64,000 nucleotides of DNA from the NCBI GenBank assembly GCA_016790075.1, contig JAEUPP010000006.1, positions 124,001-188,000 on the forward strand. The letters run 5' to 3'. The position numbers and the translations under genes are program-made. This DNA is from Rhodanobacteraceae bacterium (GTDB lineage: Bacteria > Pseudomonadota > Gammaproteobacteria > Xanthomonadales > Rhodanobacteraceae). A model generated the notes under the pieces. That model was not told the origin of the DNA and made no database searches. It saw only the letters and a program-made list of their open reading frames with translations. Positions 55,476-64,000 of this stretch are shown here, piece after piece (the stretch's first letter is position 1; every line of letters starts with the position of its first letter).

Positions 55476-55657
55476 GTTGCATCCCCAAGCTCAATTCCAG
55501 GTATCCACTTTTCCTATTTGCGCAATATGTGTGCCGGCCAGCCGTCTCGTCGCATTGCCGCGGAAATGGACGATCGAAACAAGGCGTAAGTCAAGGCTCA
55601 CCACTGCAGTGGTGCGTGTCTGCAGCGGTGAGCCAAGGGCCGTCCTGGAGTTGTGAA

Positions 55658-58096
55658 TCAGTTCGGTGACGCGGAACGCAGATTGCTCTCGAACAGCTTG
55701 AGTATCCGCGCGTACTCGTCGCGCCATGCGGCGGCGTGGGTAAAGCCGTGGCGCTCGAGCGGATACGGCGCGAGCTCGACATTGTCCTTCTTCAGTTCGA
55801 TCAGGCGCTGGAACAGGCGCACCGAATCCTGGAAGAACACGTTGTCATCGATCATGCCGTGCGCGATCAGCAGCGGACCGCGCAAGCCGTCGGCAAATTC
55901 GATAGGCGAGCTGCGGCGATAGGCGATGTCGTCAATCTCGGGCGTGTTGAGAATGTTCGAGGTGTATTCGTGGTTGTACTGGGTCCAGTCCGTGACTGGA
56001 CGCAGCGCCGCACCGGCCTTGAATACGTCGGGTGCGCGGAACATCGCCATCAGGGTCATGAAGCCGCCGTAGGAGCCGCCGTAGAGGCCGACCCGATCCG
56101 CATCGCCGTTGTGTTCCTTGACCAGCCAGTTCACGCCGTCGATCAGGTCTTCGAGTTCGGGCTTGCCCATCTCGCGGTAGATCGCCGTGCGCCAGTCGCG
56201 GCCGTAGCCTTCGGACGCGCGGTAGTCGAGATCAAGCACGAGATAGCCGCGTTCGGTCAGCAAATTGTGGAACATCTGCTCGCGGAAATAGTACGGGTAG
56301 CTCAGGTGGGTGTTCTGCGTATAACCCGCACCGTGCACGAACAGCACGATGGGGCGTTTGCCGCTACCCGTGGCCGGGGTATAGAGCTTGCCCCAGATCG
56401 GCGATTTCGTGTGCGAGGACGGCACCGGCACGATAGCGGGCTGCTGCCACGCAATCGCCTTGTAGGCATCGCGGCGTGTGTCAGTAAGCTGGCGCGCAGT
56501 GCCGCCGTCGGCGGGCACTATGCTGATCTGCAGCGGCAGGTAGCTGCCGGAATGTGCGGCGAGCACGTGCTTGCCGTCTGGCGACAGCGAGAAATTCTCC
56601 AGGCCCTTGAGCGTGGTCAGGCGCTGCGATTTGCCACCACCGGTCGCGATGCGATAGGCATCGTAGCTGTAAGGTGCTTCCTCATTGCTCTTGAAATAGA
56701 ACCAGGCACCGTCGGGCGATACCTGTGGCGAAGAGACTTCAAAGCGGCCTTGCACGACGGCCTTGGGTTTGTCGCCGTCGCGGCGGGTATACAGTGCCGC
56801 GTAACCGGTTTCTTCCGATACATACCACAACGTGCGATTGTCCGGCAGCCAACCGAATTCGTTGAAATTCCAGTTGATCCAGGCGGGGTCGCTGAGGCGA
56901 TGGCGTGTGCTCAGCACCGGTTTGGCGGTGTTGCCCAGTGTCGTGATCCAGCGGTCCTTGTTGTCGTTGGCGCGCAGCATCAGCGCGAGCTGGCTGCCGT
57001 CGCGGGTGAACTGGGCAGCGGCGAGAGAGATGGCGCGTACGGTCTTTTCGGGCTTCTTGTCGCTCTTGCGCGTTTCCTTGCCAGCCTTGGACTTGTCGTC
57101 CTTCGCGGCGGCGGTGTCAGTCTTGGCTTTTGCCTTTTCGTTTTCCGCGCGGATCGTTGCAAGCGGGTCGTCGGTGGCGCCAGGCAGCACACTGAGATCG
57201 AGCTTGGTCACGGTCTGGCTGGCCAGATCCACCTGCCAAAGCGTCTCGGGCGCCGGATTGCCGCGGCCGACGCGCGTGCGCACATCCTCGACCTCCTCGT
57301 AACCCGATTCGGTCACGTACATCGGCATCTTGCCGCCACGGCCGGCGTCAAACCCCTTGGGCGTGGTGGCCACAACCAGCCAGCGCCCGTCGGGCGACAA
57401 TACGCTGGTATTTGCAATCTGTACTTCATCACCGAGATATACCGGTTCCGCAGCGCGGCTTGCATCGGCCTTGCGCAGCTCATCGGCGCGGGTCTTCAGC
57501 GCTTCCTTGTTGTCATGGTCCTGCTTCAGTGTGCTGATGAGGCGTAGCTGCAGCTGCTCGAAATCTCCGGGTTTCTTGTCTTTGGGATTCTTCTCGGCCT
57601 TGAGCACGGCGATCGGAAAATTGACTCCGTTGCTGAAGTCGTGGCCGTACCAGTCGCTGCCGACGCGGTAGTGCAGCGTGGTCTGATCAGCCGAGAACTG
57701 GGGGGCGGATTCCTGTTCGTGGCTGCGCGTGATCTGAATCAGCCGCTGGCTGCCGAGTTCGCGCACGAAAATGTCGCCATTGCGCACGAACGCGGCACGG
57801 CGGCGGTCCTGGTCGTAGACCGCGTCGGGGCCGTCGGCCGTGGCGACTTCGGCCGGACTCAGTAAGCTGTCCTTGCCGTCGTCCGGTGCAAGGCGGTGCA
57901 GATCACGTACCACCGAACCGGCGCGCTTGAGCGAGTAGTAGATGGCCCTGCCGTCTGCTGACCAATACGGCGCTTCGACGGCGGCGCCGATCCAGTCCGG
58001 TTCGGCCATGATCTGATCCAGCGTTAGTGCGGCCTGGGTTGGCAGCGCGGTGAGGCCAACCAGGGTGGCGACAGCGATACAGAGTCGGGCGGACAT
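55658..58096 (-). CDS. Secreted S9 family (prolyl oligopeptidase/DPP-like) peptidase
   Basis: 812 residues from the ATG at 58096, with a signal peptide ending TQAAL. The N-terminal beta-propeller is interrupted at about 335-370 by a Lys/Ala/Asp-rich low-complexity insert (AKTDTAAAKDD, then KKPEK). The C-terminal alpha/beta hydrolase domain has GLYGGSYGGFMTLMA (nucleophile Ser), HGMIDDNVFFQDS (Asp) and ERHGFTHAA (His). It should trim peptides in the periplasm, probably after Pro or Ala. It stands alone and diverges from the carboxylesterase gene. Confidence 0.92.
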   Translation of the reverse strand: MSARLCIAVATLVGLTALPTQAALTLDQIMAEPDWIGAAVEAPYWSADGRAIYYSLKRAGSVVRDLHRLAPDDGKDSLLSPAEVATADGPDAVYDQDRRRAAFVRNGDIFVRELGSQRLIQITRSHEQESAPQFSADQTTLHYRVGSDWYGHDFSNGVNFPIAVLKAEKNPKDKKPGDFEQLQLRLISTLKQDHDNKEALKTRADELRKADASRAAEPVYLGDEVQIANTSVLSPDGRWLVVATTPKGFDAGRGGKMPMYVTESGYEEVEDVRTRVGRGNPAPETLWQVDLASQTVTKLDLSVLPGATDDPLATIRAENEKAKAKTDTAAAKDDKSKAGKETRKSDKKPEKTVRAISLAAAQFTRDGSQLALMLRANDNKDRWITTLGNTAKPVLSTRHRLSDPAWINWNFNEFGWLPDNRTLWYVSEETGYAALYTRRDGDKPKAVVQGRFEVSSPQVSPDGAWFYFKSNEEAPYSYDAYRIATGGGKSQRLTTLKGLENFSLSPDGKHVLAAHSGSYLPLQISIVPADGGTARQLTDTRRDAYKAIAWQQPAIVPVPSSHTKSPIWGKLYTPATGSGKRPIVLFVHGAGYTQNTHLSYPYYFREQMFHNLLTERGYLVLDLDYRASEGYGRDWRTAIYREMGKPELEDLIDGVNWLVKEHNGDADRVGLYGGSYGGFMTLMAMFRAPDVFKAGAALRPVTDWTQYNHEYTSNILNTPEIDDIAYRRSSPIEFADGLRGPLLIAHGMIDDNVFFQDSVRLFQRLIELKKDNVELAPYPLERHGFTHAAAWRDEYARILKLFESNLRSASPN

Positions 58097-58226
58097 AGGC
58101 GGATTCCGGGTCAGGGGCGCCGCAGCATAGCCAACCGCGTGGCCATTGAGTCGTGGCAATGGTCATTGTCGCGACGGCTGGGCGTTCGCTTGTGGCACCA
58201 TCTGGCCCTTTGCCGGAGCCGCATCG

Positions 58227-58892
58227 ATGATCCTGCCTGCTGTCGAACTCGAAACCCGGGCCAAGCCCAGTCATAGCGTGATCTGGTTGCATGGTCTCGG
58301 AGCTGACGGCCACGATTTCGCGCCCATCATTCCGGAACTCGTCGCGCGCGACTGGCCGGCCCTGCGCTTCGTATTTCCGCATGCGCCAGTCCGTGCAGTC
58401 ACGATCAATGGCGGCGCGCACATGCGCGCCTGGTATGACATCAAAGGCATGGATATCGCCTCGCGCCAGGACGAGGCAGGAGTGCGCGAATCCATCGTGC
58501 AGCTGCATGCGCTGATTGCGCGCGAAGCCGATCGCGGTGTGCCGGCTTCGCGGGTAATCCTCGCTGGCTTTTCACAGGGCGGTGCGATCGCGCTGGCCGG
58601 TGGCCTGCGTTATCCCAAGCGTCTGGCCGGCATCGTCGCGCTGTCGACCTATCTGCCCATCCACGAAACCACGCCCGCCGAGCGCAACGAGGCCAATGCG
58701 GAGCTGCCCGTGTTCATGGGGCATGGCAGCCTCGATTCCATCGTGCCGCAGTCGCTGGGCATGCGTTCGCGCGACCTGCTGCGCACCCTGGGGCACGCAG
58801 TCGACTGGCATAGCTATCCGATGGCTCATGCCGTCAACGCGGAGGAAATTGCCGACCTGCGGCAATGGCTGGGGCAGCGCCTCGCGGCATAA
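58227..58892 (+). CDS. Carboxylesterase/phospholipase, EstB-type alpha/beta hydrolase
   Basis: 221 residues from the ATG at 58227. SVIWLHGLGADGHDF is the oxyanion-hole segment, LAGFSQGGAIAL the Ser elbow, GHGSLDSIVP the Asp and YPMAHAVNAEEI the His. This is the carboxylesterase/acyl-protein-thioesterase-like family, cytoplasmic, splitting short-chain esters or lysophospholipids. The algZ-like gene begins 35 bases later on the same strand. Confidence 0.93.
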   Translation: MILPAVELETRAKPSHSVIWLHGLGADGHDFAPIIPELVARDWPALRFVFPHAPVRAVTINGGAHMRAWYDIKGMDIASRQDEAGVRESIVQLHALIAREADRGVPASRVILAGFSQGGAIALAGGLRYPKRLAGIVALSTYLPIHETTPAERNEANAELPVFMGHGSLDSIVPQSLGMRSRDLLRTLGHAVDWHSYPMAHAVNAEEIADLRQWLGQRLAA

Positions 58893-58927
58893 TCGGCAGC
58901 AGTATCCGGCGCCGGGGAGGGCGCAGG

Positions 58928-59995
58928 TTGGCCAGATCCGAACCCGCCGCCGCGGCGCCCGACGCTGATCCTGCCCATCACTGGCTGCCAAATTTCTGTA
59001 GCTGGCCGGTGTTGTTCGCTCTCGTCGTCATTGGCGAGCTCGTCGCGCTAGTCGTCGTACTGTCCGACAGCGACGTTAGCGTGCCGACCTGGCAGGATTT
59101 CGGCACGGCCAGTCTGTTCGTGCAGTGGCTCGCGCTGGTCTGGGCCGTCTGCCTGTGCAAGGCGCGGCCCTTGCTCACCCGCCTGGCGCCGTGGATGGGC
59201 GAGTTCGCCGCCTATACCCTGATGCTGGTCACGACTGTTCTGGCAAGCTGGTTTGTGTTTGCGCTTGACCGCAACCTCGCGCTAGGCCTGGTAGTCAACG
59301 ATGCGGACCAGGTGCGATTCGTCCTGCGCAACAGCGTGATCTGCGGGCTGGTCGGTGGGGCCGTGCTGCGCTACTTCTACGTACAGGAGCAGTGGCGCGC
59401 GCGCATCCAGGCCGAAGAGCGCGCGCGCTTTGAAGCATTGCAGGCGCGCATAAGGCCCCATTTTCTGTTCAACAGCATGAATGTCATTGCCAGCCTGATC
59501 CGCACCCGGCCCGTGCAGGCGGAGGCCGCGGTCGAAGATCTGGCTGACCTGTTCCGTGCCGCGCTAGGCCGTGAGGATGTGCGCGGAACCTTGGGTGAGG
59601 AGCTTGATCTCGTCCGTGGCTATCTGCGCATAGAGCAGTTGCGACTGGGCGAGCGGCTGAGGGTCGACTGGCGCGTAGATGAGCTGCCGCGTGACCTCGA
59701 GCTACCGTCGCTGCTGCTGCAGCCGCTGGTAGAAAATGCGGTCTATCACGGCATCCAGCCGTTGTCCCAGGGCGGTACGGTCGAAGTCGTTGGTCAGCTG
59801 GGCGGCTCCGCCCTGGAAATCCGCGTGCGCAACCCGTGCCCCACGCCCGCATTGCGGCGTGGCGCCGGCAACGGCATGGCGTTGGCCAATATCCGCAGTC
59901 GGCTCGCCCTGCACTATGGCGAGCGCGCCTCATTTGTTACTGAAGATGGCGGTGACTTCTACACCTGCTGTCTGCGCCTGCCGCTTGCTCGCTGA
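58928..59995 (+). CDS. algZ: LytS-family sensor kinase, AlgZ/FimS-like
   Basis: 355 residues if the TTG at 58928 is used; it has GGGAGGG seven bases upstream, whereas the ATG at 58865 lies inside the esterase gene. Four membrane segments cover about 25-150. RPHFLFNSMNVIASLIR carries the phospho-acceptor-like His of the HisKA-7/LytS class, and LLLQPLVENAVYHGI is its ATP-site N-box. The G-box is GNGMALANIRSRL. By analogy with Pseudomonas AlgZ it controls AlgR, encoded 250 bases on, which regulates alginate or type IV pili. The symbol rests on synteny and family. Confidence 0.88.
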   Translation: MARSEPAAAAPDADPAHHWLPNFCSWPVLFALVVIGELVALVVVLSDSDVSVPTWQDFGTASLFVQWLALVWAVCLCKARPLLTRLAPWMGEFAAYTLMLVTTVLASWFVFALDRNLALGLVVNDADQVRFVLRNSVICGLVGGAVLRYFYVQEQWRARIQAEERARFEALQARIRPHFLFNSMNVIASLIRTRPVQAEAAVEDLADLFRAALGREDVRGTLGEELDLVRGYLRIEQLRLGERLRVDWRVDELPRDLELPSLLLQPLVENAVYHGIQPLSQGGTVEVVGQLGGSALEIRVRNPCPTPALRRGAGNGMALANIRSRLALHYGERASFVTEDGGDFYTCCLRLPLAR

Positions 59996-60249
59996 GGGGC
60001 GGATGCCAGCGCTGATCTACATCGGGTGGTTGCCTGAATTGCATTCAGTCTGTGATTTCGTTAATGCGTTGAGCCAAACAGATTTACCAGATTTTTTCAG
60101 GCCAGGTTCCCCGGAATTGGGGGTGGCCAATAGTCTGCAGGGCAAACATCAGGCGCGGTTTTGGAGGCGAGTTGCCCAGCATCGAGCCTCGCCGCGCCTG
60201 GCCGGCGGCACCTGCAGGGAAAACGGATCGGAATTTGAGGAGACAGGTC

Positions 60250-60981
60250 ATGCGGGTGTTGATTGCCGACGATGAGCCGTTAGCGCGCGAACGCCTTGCC
60301 GCGCTGGTCGCCGATGTGGGCGGCGAGGTGGTTGCCAGCGTCGATAGCGGCGAACAGGCCGTGCAGCAGACCGATCAGCTGCGCCCCGATGTCTGCCTGC
60401 TCGACATCCGCATGCCTGGCATGGACGGACTGGATGCAGCGCGCCTCATTGCCGAGATGAACGGGGCACCGGCGGTGATCTTCTGCACGGCCTATGACGA
60501 GTACGCGCTGAAGGCCTTTGACGCGCATGCAGTCGACTACGTGCTGAAGCCGGTGCGGCGCGAGCGTCTGCAGCAGGCGTTTGAGCGCGCCGGCCGCCTC
60601 GGCATCACCAAGGTAGACAAGGTTTCCGGCGCGCTGGGCGCCCGCCGCCAGCGCAGCCATATCTGCGCACGCGTGCGCGGCAATCTCGTGCTGGTGCCAG
60701 TGCAGGAAATCCTTTACCTGCAGGCTGAGGACAAATACGTCGTCGTGCATCACACCAAGGGCCAGGTTCTGGTCGAGGACGCACTGCGTGGGCTAGAGGA
60801 GGAATTCGGTGACTATTTCGTGCGCATTCATCGCAATTGCCTGGTTGCGCGCGCGCGTATGTCTGGTCTCAGCCGCAGCAGCGACGGTCGCGTGTTCGTA
60901 AAGATTGACGGCAGCGGCGACGTACTCGAAGTCAGCCGGCGCAATCTGCCGAATCTGCGCAAGCTGGTGCGTAGCCTGTGA
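60250..60981 (+). CDS. algR: LytTR-family response regulator, AlgR-like
   Basis: 243 residues from the ATG at 60250, just after GAGGAGACAGG. The receiver (1-120) has LIADDEPLARERL, CLLDIRMPGMDG with the Asp at about 54, and YVLKPVRRERL. The LytTR DNA-binding domain (about 140-240) has YLQAEDKYVVVH, YFVRIHRNCLVAR and SRRNLPNLRKLV. It pairs with the AlgZ-like kinase upstream, and hemC follows as in pseudomonads. Targets cannot be read here. Confidence 0.93.
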   Translation: MRVLIADDEPLARERLAALVADVGGEVVASVDSGEQAVQQTDQLRPDVCLLDIRMPGMDGLDAARLIAEMNGAPAVIFCTAYDEYALKAFDAHAVDYVLKPVRRERLQQAFERAGRLGITKVDKVSGALGARRQRSHICARVRGNLVLVPVQEILYLQAEDKYVVVHHTKGQVLVEDALRGLEEEFGDYFVRIHRNCLVARARMSGLSRSSDGRVFVKIDGSGDVLEVSRRNLPNLRKLVRSL

Positions 60982-60997
60982 GTAGGCACTCACCAGC

Positions 60998-61123
60998 TCA
61001 GCGGCTGGTCGCCCCCCATGCCCTGCCGCCTGTTGGGTAGTATCCGGTGCTGCGGGAACCTTCAATCACCAGCGCAAGCAATTGGCCGGCGTGGTCGTAG
61101 GTCAGGGACTGCCCTTTGCTCAC
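60998..61123 (-). pseudogene. Possible YD/RHS-repeat gene fragment
   Basis: The minus strand reads SLTYDHAGQLLALVI, then RSTGYYPTGGRAWG, before a stop at 60998. The first part resembles a YD repeat of RHS proteins (YDxxGxL). The frame is only 41 codons from a GTG at 61123, with a stop just before it and no ribosome binding site. It may be a fragment left by an RHS gene or a chance match. Confidence 0.25.
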
Positions 61124-61199
61124 TCACTCACTTACGGAACTTCCTAGGGTGAGCGGCAGCGGCTAGGATGCGGCGTCTCTCTGCGTCGTCCAATCGCCT

Positions 61200-62132
61200 A
61201 TGAAATTGCTGCGTATTGCCACACGCCAGAGCGCCTTGGCGCTGTGGCAGGCCGAACATGTTGCAGCCCGGCTGCGTGCGGTGCACCCGGATCTTTGTGT
61301 GGAACTCGTTCCCATGACGACACGCGGTGACCAGATCCTCGATCAGCCGCTGTCGGCGATTGGTGGCAAGGGACTGTTCCTCAAGGAGCTTGAGGTGGCG
61401 ATGCTGGAGGGGCGCGCCGATATCGCGGTGCACTCGCTCAAGGACGTGCCGATGGAGCTTGAGGCCGGTTTCGCACTCGGGGCCGTATTGGAGCGCGCCG
61501 ATGCAGCCGACGCCTTTGTCAGCAATCGCTATCACGATATTGAAGAACTGCCGCAGGGAGCACGCGTAGGCACATCGTCGCTGCGGCGCCAGGCGCAGCT
61601 GCGGGCATTGCGCCCCGACCTGGTGCTGTCGGATCTGCGCGGCAACGTCGGAACCCGGCTGGCCAAGCTGGACGCTGACCACTATGACGCGATCATCCTC
61701 GCCTGCGCCGGCCTCGAACGCCTGGGCTTGTCCACGCGCATCACCAGCCGGCTTGATCCGCCGCAATGGATTCCCGCTGTGGCCCAGGGCGCGATCGCCA
61801 TTGAATATCGCATAGGTGATCACGTCACCCCGCAATGGCTGCTGCCGCTGGATGACGCGAGCACGGCACGCTGCACCAGCGCCGAGCGCGCCATGAACCG
61901 CCGTTTGCATGGCAATTGCAGTGTGCCTATCGCGGGCTATTGCCGCGAGATCGAATCAGGCCTGGAACTGATCGGCCTGGTCGGTGATGCGGCCAGCGGC
62001 CGGCTGATACGTGCCACCGCATCCGTGGCTGGATATTTGGCCAATGCACACGAACAGCTAGGCGAACAGGTCGCGCGATTGTTGCTCGATCAGGGGGCCG
62101 CAGAGCTGCTGGGCTCGAATGCGCGAGGCTAG
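61200..62132 (+). CDS. hemC: Porphobilinogen deaminase (hydroxymethylbilane synthase)
   Basis: 310 residues. [18 protein letters not shown] opens the protein, and TTRGDQ and [14 protein letters not shown] follow. [11 protein letters not shown] holds catalytic Asp residues, [12 protein letters not shown] binds substrate, and [15 protein letters not shown] carries the Cys that holds the dipyrromethane cofactor. It links four porphobilinogen units for heme and siroheme; CysG in this window uses the same pathway. It sits behind algZ-algR, as in Pseudomonas and Xanthomonas. Confidence 0.97.
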   Translation: MKLLRIATRQSALALWQAEHVAARLRAVHPDLCVELVPMTTRGDQILDQPLSAIGGKGLFLKELEVAMLEGRADIAVHSLKDVPMELEAGFALGAVLERADAADAFVSNRYHDIEELPQGARVGTSSLRRQAQLRALRPDLVLSDLRGNVGTRLAKLDADHYDAIILACAGLERLGLSTRITSRLDPPQWIPAVAQGAIAIEYRIGDHVTPQWLLPLDDASTARCTSAERAMNRRLHGNCSVPIAGYCREIESGLELIGLVGDAASGRLIRATASVAGYLANAHEQLGEQVARLLLDQGAAELLGSNARG

Positions 62133-62876
62133 ACTGGCCGTGGGCCGGGCGAACATCCGCAGCACGGTTATTGCGCCGGGCTAGTTGTTGCCGGAATCTT
62201 CAAGGACTGAAAACTCGCTTCCATCTGTTTGGAAGTTGCCAAGTGTGAATTCATAGGCGTTTTTCCGGAGAAACGAGTGCTTGCCCGCCAATGCACTCAG
62301 CCGACAGACCGGAACCGATTCCCGGAACGACATCGTCGGCAACACGTCGAGTGCCAACGCGCGGGCGGCTGGGCAATCTCGGCAACATCGCACAGGGACG
62401 CGCCACCGCAGTAAGCCATGCCAGTGCGGCGCCCTGGCACCTTATGTTCCGCGCGAGCCTGATGGCTTGCTCCCGCGCGCCGGTCGATTGGGTGTCAGGC
62501 GTTGCTGGTGCCGCACGCGGCTGCTCGTCCCAAGTCGATGAATACGAGTGCCGAAGCCCGGTTGCCCATGACCAGGCCGTGGTCACACGCCGTCGCGTGC
62601 TACGTTGCGTTGCCGAACCCCGATCCCTCGATAGCGGGCATGGCGGAGGTTGCGCGCCATATACAAGGCTCCGAGCTCTCGATCGGTCTGTTCGGATGAC
62701 CGGAAGCACGGTGACATGCCGATTTACACAGTCATAGTCCGTGGCGCCCGCTTAGCTCGGCAGCCTTGCTGCCCTAAGATGTTCAGGGGTTCGTTCAGGC
62801 GACGCCGCCTCGCGGCACCGCTCGATCACGGTGTCAGCAGGCGGGCTTCCGGTCTTTGTCAATCGGGCAGATCAAC
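62133..62876. other. Gene-free interval, possibly degraded coding sequence
   Basis: About 740 bases. Two long frames exist (62251-62709 minus, 62291-62737 plus), but both are rich in Arg, Ser and Pro, lack ribosome binding sites and resemble no family I know. The interval may be a decayed gene. No hairpin with a T-run follows hemC. Confidence 0.4.
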
Positions 62877-63656
62877 ATGGGATTTATCTATTGGAGCGCG
62901 ATTTCTGCCGTCGGCCTGTTTCTAGGGATGCTGTTGTGCGCTGAATTGGGGCGGCGGATCGGCTTGGCAAGGTTGGCGCAAGACCCTGATGGTTTCGCCA
63001 AAGGATCCGGTCCGGTGGAGGCTGCCGCACTTGGCTTGCTCGGCCTGCTTCTGGCATTCACGTTTTCGGGGGCGGCGTCGAGATTTGAAGCACGCCGGGA
63101 ACTGATCGTCGCAGAGGCCAATGCCATCGGTACGGCATACCTGCGAGTCGACTTGCTCCCTTCCGATGCTCAGCCCGAAGTCCGGGAACTCTTTCGCCGT
63201 TATCTGGATGCGCGAGTGGACGCCTATCGGCATACGGCGAACGTGTTGGTCATGGAGGTGCGACTCTCGGAAGCGGACCGGTGGCAGGGTCAACTATGGG
63301 CCAAGGCAGTCGCCGCGAGCGCCCGGTCGGAGATGCCGGCGCAAACCGCGATGTTATTGCTTCCGGCATTGAACGAGATGATCGATATTTCGACGACCAG
63401 GGCTGCCGCAATGCGGAACCATCCACCGCTGGCCATCTTTTTCCTGCTCGCAGGGTTGAGTCTCGTCAGTTCGCTGCTGGTCGGTTACGGCATGTGTGGT
63501 GCTAGAGAGCGAAACTGGTTTTACGTGCTGCTTGTCACTACGACGATTTCATTGACCTTCTACCTGATCCTGGACATGGAATATCCGCGCTTTGGTCTGC
63601 TTCGTGTCGACGCGGCCGACCAGGCCCTGATCGAGCTCCGCGGGCACCTGCGGTGA
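62877..63656 (+). CDS. DUF4239/bestrophin-like membrane protein
   Basis: 259 residues from the ATG at 62877; an ATG at 62856 would add seven. GLLGLLLAFTFSGAASRFEARRELIVAEANAIGTAYLR is the family signature (key parts: AFTFSGAASRF, EANAIGTAY). Membrane helices lie near 5-20, 50-67, 190-210 and 220-240. The DUF4239 family is of unknown function, with a loose resemblance to bestrophin channels. It is monocistronic. Confidence 0.85.
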   Translation: MGFIYWSAISAVGLFLGMLLCAELGRRIGLARLAQDPDGFAKGSGPVEAAALGLLGLLLAFTFSGAASRFEARRELIVAEANAIGTAYLRVDLLPSDAQPEVRELFRRYLDARVDAYRHTANVLVMEVRLSEADRWQGQLWAKAVAASARSEMPAQTAMLLLPALNEMIDISTTRAAAMRNHPPLAIFFLLAGLSLVSSLLVGYGMCGARERNWFYVLLVTTTISLTFYLILDMEYPRFGLLRVDAADQALIELRGHLR

Positions 63657-63864
63657 ACTGCGAACGTCCAGGCGGGTATGCGCAAACGATGTACTCGACT
63701 GACTGGCTTGGCACGATCCGGACGACGTGGCTGTCGAGGTGGTCTTCGTACCCGGAGCCACGGTAGTTGATCCGTACGAGCAGGTCCCCTGTTGCAGCCG
63801 GTAGCCGTGTAGGCGGATACGGTACTTCCGGGTTACCTCAAACCCTCAAACAGCTGGGTGATAT

Positions 63865-63895
63865 GGCGGGGCCTCCCGAGAATGGAGGCCCCGCC
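63865..63895 (-). terminator. Hairpin downstream of the DUF481 gene
   Basis: GGCGGGGCCTC (63865-63875) and GAGGCCCCGCC (63885-63895) are a perfect 11-bp stem with a 9-base loop, 13 bases beyond the DUF481 stop on the minus strand. The stem is strong but no T-run follows. Confidence 0.6.
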
Positions 63896-63908
63896 TTCGC
63901 CGGTTACA

Positions 63909-64000
63909 TCAGAAGTTGTAGACCAGGTTTGTCGTCATCAGCTGGTCGGTCTTCTTGATGCCTGGAGCGACATCGGTGTTGTGGCGCACCTGATAGCCGA
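63909..64000 (-). CDS. DUF481 (YdiY-like) outer-membrane protein, C-terminal end only
   Basis: The last 29 codons before the stop at 63909 are visible; the rest lies outside the window. The end reads VRHNTDVAPGIKKTDQL, then TTNLVYNF, with a terminal Phe and alternating strand typical of outer-membrane barrels. The RHNTDVxPGxxxTD pattern is the DUF481 C-terminus. Such proteins are linked to salt or acid stress in enterobacteria. Confidence 0.75.
   Translation of the reverse strand, partial: GYQVRHNTDVAPGIKKTDQLMTTNLVYNF

Noticed and set aside
55736-57547. 603-codon plus-strand open frame
   Set aside because: Antisense to the S9 peptidase, which has a full catalytic triad.
62251-62709. Possible degraded small exported protein (DUF4189-like)
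   Set aside because: Spacing of a few Cys and Ala-Leu-Ala residues is suggestive, but no frame gives a continuous match.
63657-63864. Short open frames after the DUF4239 gene
   Set aside because: They have no ribosome binding site and match nothing known; the interval is short and ends in the DUF481 hairpin.

Overview
The window is 64 kb of a GC-rich (low-to-mid 60s %) gammaproteobacterial chromosome. It has no rRNA, tRNA, insertion sequence, phage or CRISPR that I could find. The gene content points to the order Lysobacterales (Xanthomonadales), and I guess the Rhodanobacteraceae. The pointers are an AlgZ-AlgR-HemC cluster, WrbA next to a DUF2069 protein, a YihY protein with a long C-terminal extension, apaG-apaH beside thyA-folA, a stand-alone CysB regulon cluster, and secreted proteins ending in an IFxNGF-like tail. 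The family assignment is inference, because no phylogenetic marker was compared.

Left part (1-13.9 kb): a truncated multi-receiver response regulator, a small membrane protein, a 950-bp gene-free stretch rich in hairpins, a half-length asparaginase, and a large GT-C-like membrane protein. Next comes a minus-strand group wrbA-DUF2069-AidB-like dehydrogenase-kptA, then plus-strand yihY-TlpA-like thioredoxin-acyP. After these lie ppk2, moaB and a GlxA-type AraC regulator.

Middle (13.9-37.3 kb): a secreted serine hydrolase, a secreted BNR/sortilin-like protein and a secreted TIM-barrel glycosidase-like protein. A minus-strand block then encodes a RegB/RegA-type redox two-component system followed by an MdtABC-type RND efflux pump. 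Housekeeping genes follow: an AIM24/TIGR00266 protein, thyA-folA, apaG-apaH, nudE-cysQ-mazG, and small membrane and PilZ proteins.

Right part (37.4-64 kb): two unusual plus-strand modules flank gapA. The first is an unknown protein, a small Ras-like GTPase and two Roadblock/LC7 proteins, which resembles a bacterial G-protein (MglAB/conservon-like) switch. The second is an ECF sigma factor, a membrane anti-sigma-like protein and two exported HEAT-repeat proteins. Then come an orphan MbcA/ParS-like domain protein, an S1/P1 nuclease, pyruvate kinase, a TonB-C-like protein and a DoxX protein. The cysG-cysK operon and cysB, with a candidate coupled leader ORF, form a sulfur-assimilation block. The window closes with a GNAT acetyltransferase, an S9 peptidase, a carboxylesterase, algZ-algR-hemC, a DUF4239 membrane protein and the end of a DUF481 outer-membrane protein.

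The best candidates for something undescribed are the GTPase/Roadblock operon, the sigma/anti-sigma/HEAT operon, the orphan antitoxin-like domain, and the shared C-terminal tail of the two neighbouring secreted proteins.
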